A stretch of DNA of 23,419 nucleotides from the NCBI GenBank assembly GCA_018398765.1, contig JAHBMJ010003384.1, positions 15,685 through 39,103 of the forward strand, given 5' to 3'. This document shows, piece after piece, positions 19,000-23,419 of the stretch. A model generated the notes under the pieces. That model was given only the letters and a program-made list of their open reading frames with translations. It ran no database searches and had not been told where the DNA came from. The first letter of the stretch is position 1. The number at the start of each line of letters is the position of its first letter. Made by a program: the position numbers and the translations under genes. Origin of the DNA: Chromera velia (lineage: Eukaryota; Sar; Chromeraceae).

Positions 19000-20150
19000 T
19001 GCAATCTCCCTGGTATCCGCCTCTGCCCTGGTAGTGCCCCCATCCCCTCTGCCTGAAGTCTCCACAGAATTATCTCCCGTAGTCCTACAAGTCCTTAAGG
19101 TTCCCTCCACCAGTGAGTCTCCGCATTCTAGAGAAGTTTCCGCCGAGTCTAGAGAAGGGACCTGGACACTGCCTAGCAGTATGCCCTGCGAGGCAGCATC
19201 TGAAACACCTTCCCTTTGTAATACAGAGAGACCTCTCTGCTGGTGTAAGTGGTAGTGGGAGTTGACAGACCCCATACAGGTCCATGGGGACGGGCCCTTC
19301 CTCTTATCCCAGTGGAGAGTTGCGTTGGGCACTCTCCCCACCACTCTTGAAGGTACTCGGCCTTTGGAAGTCTCATGTCCTGCCTCGCGGTCCTTCTCTA
19401 TCAGAGAGAAAGACTTCAAGCTCGCTTGCCATCTTCATAGTGATGACCAAGTTGACCAGATGCGCCTTGTTTGTTTCAAGGCGGACATCTGCTGGCAAAC
19501 CAGAGATGTAGTCTTCAACGATGTCTTCTTTAATCAACCGGCCCTTCAGTTTCGCGACAAGCGGCTTGAATCGCTTGTTGTAGTCGTCGACCCCAGCTCC
19601 AATTCATCGGCACTTCTTCAGGTCCTTTTTGGCCTTCTGTCTGGCCAGTGTGTCTGAATAGCGATGAGGGCAGCCTTCAACGACTCCCAGTTCTGGAATA
19701 GTCCGTTCTCGACCTCATAGAGGTCAAACCATTCCTTCAGGTCCTGGGACATTCTGTTCTTTGCCACTAGTACCTTATCCAGGTCCAACACTTTTTCAAG
19801 TTTGTAGAAGTCTTTTATGTCTTTCAACCACCTAGTCAGCTTGGCTCACACTCCAAAGAACAGAGCAGGGGCCTCGCACAGCTTCATGTAGTGCAACGAG
19901 GACGCGGTTGTACTTTGGACTTACGTAATGGCAGGTGATATCACCGTTGCCTGGACAGATTCCTGAGGGGCTTAAGAAACAAGTAATTGCAGAGTTTCTC
20001 CATGCAGGTTTTGCGTTGCCTACATAGAATCAATCTGCTAAGACAGTCCTTCAATGGCCCCGATGATCTGCAGAATCTCTGGAGCTTGTACATCCTCTGT
20101 CACACCTTCCATCGACGTATGGAGTCGACAGTTGGTAGACTAAACCAGAC
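19000..20150 (-). pseudogene. Gag region with CCHC zinc knuckle of the Ty3-like element
   Basis: CFRCCLAGHTARQC (19166-19207) is an exact C-x2-C-x4-H-x4-C nucleic-acid-binding knuckle. Upstream, WFDLYEVENGLFQNWESLKAAL has the look of a capsid-type helix. The start of gag is not clear. It is part of a broken element. Confidence 0.75.
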
Positions 20151-20208
20151 TGAGTCTGAGTACACTGAATTTAACAAGAGCGCTCTCCCTTAACTGAGGG
20201 TGGAACGA

Positions 20209-20223
20209 GGCTCTAAACTACCA
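20209..20223 (-). other. Primer-binding site of the Ty3-like element
   Basis: On the minus strand TGGTAGTTTAGAGCC begins two bases inside the 5' LTR. TGGTA and AGAGCC recall the initiator-tRNA-Met site of many LTR elements, with a changed middle. Confidence 0.65.
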
Positions 20224-20225
20224 GA

Positions 20226-20473
20226 TGTAAGCTGTTTTATGGGAGTTTTAGTAATATCAGATACAGGTGGTTAAAGTCTGATAAACATCGGTTGGTTTGG
20301 TCTAGCAGTTAATGTCAATCTCGAGCATTCTTAGTGATGACGTCAAGCAGACACATCAAGCATGCACTTCACTAAAATCACTTAATGAAAGCATTGTCTG
20401 ACCCACATCTGCCTAACGCTTGCCAGCCTTTTATTACTCAGTCTTCTTATTAGGTGGAATATGGCCCCTCACA
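20226..20473 (-). repeat. 5' LTR of the Ty3-like element
   Basis: 248 bp with the same TGTAAGCTG ... CCCCTCACA ends as 14573-14817. It differs from that copy by about eleven base changes, all transitions by eye, and one 3-bp indel. Confidence 0.9.
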
Positions 20474-20582
20474 CCTGTGGCGTGGGCTTTCAAGCTTATC
20501 CAAAAATATGGCTTCAACTTTTAAGTAGTAGTACTATAGTACTTAGGTTTAGGGAGGTCAAAAATGATAACTGCACGATTGA

Positions 20583-20599
20583 TACACGCCGGCCAGTTG

Positions 20600-20634
<35 letters not shown>

Positions 20635-20700
20635 TTGTGGGAAAAGCCGCGGAACTCTTCCCCCCCCCGAGAAAAAAGCCCGGGGGTAAGCGCGGATCTG
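20583..20700 (+). repeat. Copy of the GC-rich hairpin repeat with a 34-base C run
   Basis: CACGCCGGCCAGT is followed by 34 C at 20601-20634, then GGGAAAAGCCGCGGAACTC, a second C-run and AAAAAAGCCCGGGGGTAAGC, matching 12160-12240. The CAGCCTTTCGG and GCGAACGGCC modules are missing. The exact C-run length may be unreliable in the assembly. Confidence 0.75.
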
Positions 20701-21052
20701 AGCGTGGGACGGTAACTCTCGGAGTGTTCCGGGCTTAGGACCTAAAATCGGATTGTGTTTTGCGGAGTATATTTTCAGAATGTGTCAATCGGAGTATGTT
20801 CAGGCGGAGTGTCACACGAGCTAGACCTATTGTTGGAGTGTCTTCTTTAAATCAAACCATCTATAATTTTTTTTTTTCAAAAAAAAAAAAATAAAAAAAA
20901 TAGATTTTTTTTTTTTAACTTGAAGTAGGTAGCTTAGTTTATTCTTTAGATTTCCTAGGCAAAAAAGTTTATGGAAATCTATTTTTATAATTTTTTAATT
21001 TAGTTTTTATATAAGTCTGACTGTACATATGTGCTTCCTGTGTATTCTGCGT
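20701..21052. other. Spacer with A/T runs
   Basis: CGGAGTGT/CGGAGTAT words recur (20720-20845), followed by T and A runs (20870-20920). No gene is seen. Confidence 0.4.
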
Positions 21053-21646
21053 GGTCCACTAGGGGGCAGCACTTCTGGTGTGTACACTAGATTTTCAAGC
21101 TGGTATAACCAAAAAAAATAAAAATTTTATTGGATTTTTTAGTAACTAAACATTTTTTAGGTGTGGCTTGATGAGTTACTTTGAAAAAACATAAAATTTT
21201 GGTAAGGGTTATTTGTTTTATTATAGGTTATGGGGGTTAAATATATGTCGCTTTGTGATGTTACGGGTTACTTGGTTAGAGACCATTTTAGGTTAGTAAC
21301 CGTCATTCAAAGTCCATCCTAAAAAATGTTTAAAACTTGTTTAAAACATGTTTAAAGACCATATAGTGGATGGTTACTAACTTTTTATTAGGGGTCAAAA
21401 ATTGTTACGGGTTACTTGGTTAGAGGCCTTTTTATTAAATGTTGAAGCGACACATCGAAATCATGTAATTGTTCAAGAACCATAAAGTGTTTCAAGCTTA
21501 TTGAGATATTTTTAGAAGTAACTTAAGCTAAACAATCAATTGATAACACTTTTAAGGTGCTAGCTTAATGATATACATAGAGGGGGGTGTTAAAACTACT
21601 TAATATTTTTAGTAACCATCCTGAAGTGCTGCCTCCTAGGTGGTCT
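21053..21646. mobile_element. AT-rich element with imperfect terminal inverted repeats
   Basis: The left end CCACTAGGGGGCAGCACTTC (21056-21075) is the reverse complement of the right end (21621-21644) with about 21 of 24 positions matching. The interior of about 550 bp is AT-rich, has no transposase, and contains a 22-bp direct repeat (21260-21281 and 21404-21425). This is the layout of a non-autonomous DNA transposon (MITE). No target duplication could be fixed, so the family is unknown. Confidence 0.5.
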
Positions 21647-23169
21647 ATGTGTATGCTATATGTCTGCGTGTTAACTTTTAATCATCTGTAGAATATCAAC
21701 TGTGAAAGTATTTGGCTCATTGTTACTGTTGTTTTTTTCTGTCTCCTTCTGTGTTCTCTTCTTAACGCCCCTCTTAGACTATGGGTATTGCTGTATACTA
21801 TGCTGCTTCATACTAGATTCCCACGTTTCTCTACTTGTGCATTCTACTCTTATGCTTCCTAGAAGCATCTCAGAGCTACCCGGTTAATATACCTGGTGGC
21901 AATTAGGTTGTTTTGTTTTCTCCGGTGCTCTCATTCTGTCTCCTACTCTGTAGGAGTATCGAGATTTATATGTTGCTCTGCATTGCTCTGCACTATACTT
22001 TTTGCTTTTGCGATCCTTCTTTGCAGAACAATGAACAACCAAAACTTGCTAGGACCTGTCTTAGGCGCGGTGGCCGACCAGCCTCTGCAAGAGCAGACAG
22101 CTCTCCATCAACTTGCTGTGCTATGTTGTGCAGCTCATACAGGCAGGGATTGGGGGGGCGGGAATACAGACTGCCTTCAACGCAGGCGAGCCTGGCTTTG
22201 CTGTGGAGGGGTTTAGGAGGTAGAGTCCTACAGAGGCGTCTGTCTGGGTCTGGTGTCTGTGGTACATAAAGTGGTTTTCTGTTTTTGGCAGATGAGTGAA
22301 TGGAGTGCTCCAGTTTTAACTCCACCACTTGCAGGACCACACACAGGACGTAACAGGACGTGTACCCCCAACACTATCACTGATTGTAAGAAAACCTTCT
22401 AGATAAATACAGAAAAGTGTGATGCTAGCTGTCCTACCATACAACTAGAGGAGACGGCAAAATAACTGAATCACCCCACATCCATTTATCGACTTACAGA
22501 AGGAGTCTGTCCAACCAGGGCAGAGTCATCAGCTTCCACATGTTCAAATCAATCTAGTGACTATCAATGAAAGAATATTTCCTATGCGTGCATATAGCTT
22601 TTGAATCCATACTGCCCTCCAGTCACACTCAAACTCGAGAGGCCCAAAGTAAGTCAACATCAACATGATCGACTCAAAGACACACGAAAATTCCGACCTG
22701 CCACAGCCAACCATCACTGTCACTCAGTCATTTACGAAGTGATCAGCGCTTAGCTAGCTACGCTCGATATGTCACACTCCACATTGAAGTAAGCTCTTTC
22801 AATCAAGTTAGCCTTCTAAGCATGCTCTTCAATTCAGTCTGCCTGCATGCGCGCCCCAGACCGCTATGCTTTATCGCGCATCCGGATTTGTAGGGCGCTT
22901 CTCGCTCGTGACGCACGCATTCTCACTTGCATCGCGCACACACTTTTCACAAAATCTAGTTTATCTTAGTATGGCTCACGTAGCCTCTAGACTACCTATT
23001 TCTGGTGTGTGTCACTTTTATTGGTGTATCAGAGTGCTAGGACCGAAACCTAGAGTATGTACCACCATTGCCGGAGTGTCAGGCCTCCTACGCCTAAGTC
23101 CGGAGCGTATACCCAGTCACACTCTGACAGATATTAACCCATAGATCTGAGTCATATCTGACGTACACA
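21647..23169. other. Unassigned region
   Basis: Several modest open frames occur (for example 21896-22216 plus and 21993-22340 minus), but none has a domain, and they overlap in different frames. The section at 22020-22260 is richer in G+C and could be coding or old element sequence. I cannot support a gene. Confidence 0.35.
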
Positions 23170-23419
23170 TGATGCAAATTCAGCCTTTCGGGGCTGGGTT
23201 TTCGGTGAAAGACACTGTGGCCCTGGAAAGTGAAGCGGGGGGCACTTACAAAACAGAAATACCCCAGCCTACGCATGTATGCATACAGTGTCTTTCGCCA
23301 AAAACCCGGCCCCAAAAGGCTGATTTATGCCATACGTGCGTCAGATGCCTGGGTTTCAGCTTACTCCCGGAGTTTTTTTCCAGGGAGGGGGGGGAGAGTT
23401 CTGCAGCTTTTCCCGCAGG
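23170..23419. repeat. Inverted pair of the GC-rich hairpin repeat, cut by the window end
   Basis: The CAGCCTTTCGGGGC box lies at about 23177-23215 on the plus strand and again, reverse-complemented, at about 23285-23330. The arms are about 44 bp, roughly 85% matching, with about 70 bases between. Beyond it, 23335-23419 is the C-run/GCGGGAAAAGC module on the minus strand, running off the window. Confidence 0.75.

Larger units (their letters stand above)
14573..20473 (-). mobile_element. Ty3/gypsy (chromovirus-like) LTR retrotransposon, broken
   Basis: A 5.9 kb element on the minus strand. LTRs lie at both ends, with a near-identical 5-bp flank on each side (CCTGC before 14573, CCTGT after 20473). 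The primer-binding site, gag with a zinc knuckle, protease, reverse transcriptase, RNase H, integrase and chromodomain follow in the Ty3 order. The coding part is interrupted roughly eight to ten times, so it cannot make its proteins as it stands. The two LTRs are about 95% identical by eye, which suggests a moderately recent insertion. It is a fossil. Confidence 0.92.

Noticed and set aside
21896-22340. Overlapping open frames on both strands near a G+C-richer patch
   Set aside because: No domain, no splice logic and no conserved motif. The pair are likely shadows of each other.

Overview
This is a eukaryotic nuclear DNA window. It carries one seven-exon host gene with GT-AG introns, dense microsatellites, LTR retroelements, a satellite array and long AT-rich spacers. 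Nothing in it is bacterial in organisation. A microbial eukaryote with a repeat-rich genome fits best. A chromerid-type alga is my guess from style only, and I hold it weakly.

Layout, left to right. 180-1020 (minus): decayed coding sequence ending in a possible zinc-ribbon of a non-LTR retrotransposon. 938-3612: a satellite array of about 125-157 bp units, split cleanly by a 1.98 kb non-autonomous LTR element (1442-3416) with 5-bp target duplications. 4303-5264 (plus): a secreted bacterial-type PHB-depolymerase/feruloyl-esterase-like hydrolase that retains its catalytic residues but is interrupted by one stop and one frameshift. 6513-11752 (minus): the best gene in the window, a CNNM/CorC-type (DUF21 + CBS pair) membrane protein. 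Its exon structure could be fixed by phase and adds up to exactly 926 codons including the stop. 12078-12368: a GC-rich hairpin repeat family. 12494-12818: a solo LTR of the same family as the 1.98 kb element. 13260-14085: CT/TCTG microsatellites and a 50-61 bp minisatellite. 14573-20473 (minus): a broken Ty3/gypsy chromovirus-like element with two about 245 bp LTRs, PBS, PPT and all the usual domains. 20583-20700: another GC-hairpin repeat copy with a 34-base C run. 21053-21646: an AT-rich element with imperfect inverted ends. 23170-23419: an inverted pair of the hairpin repeat, cut by the window end.

Only the CNNM-like gene looks intact. It probably moves or senses Mg2+ or another divalent cation at a membrane. 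The esterase, if functional in other strains, would act outside the cell or in the secretory pathway. The two genes are not evidently linked in function. Most of the rest is mobile or repetitive DNA. I did not find a convincing new multi-gene system. The most unusual items are the LTR family with AGT...ACT ends, the hairpin/poly-C repeat family, and a potential long RNA hairpin in intron 5 of the CNNM gene.
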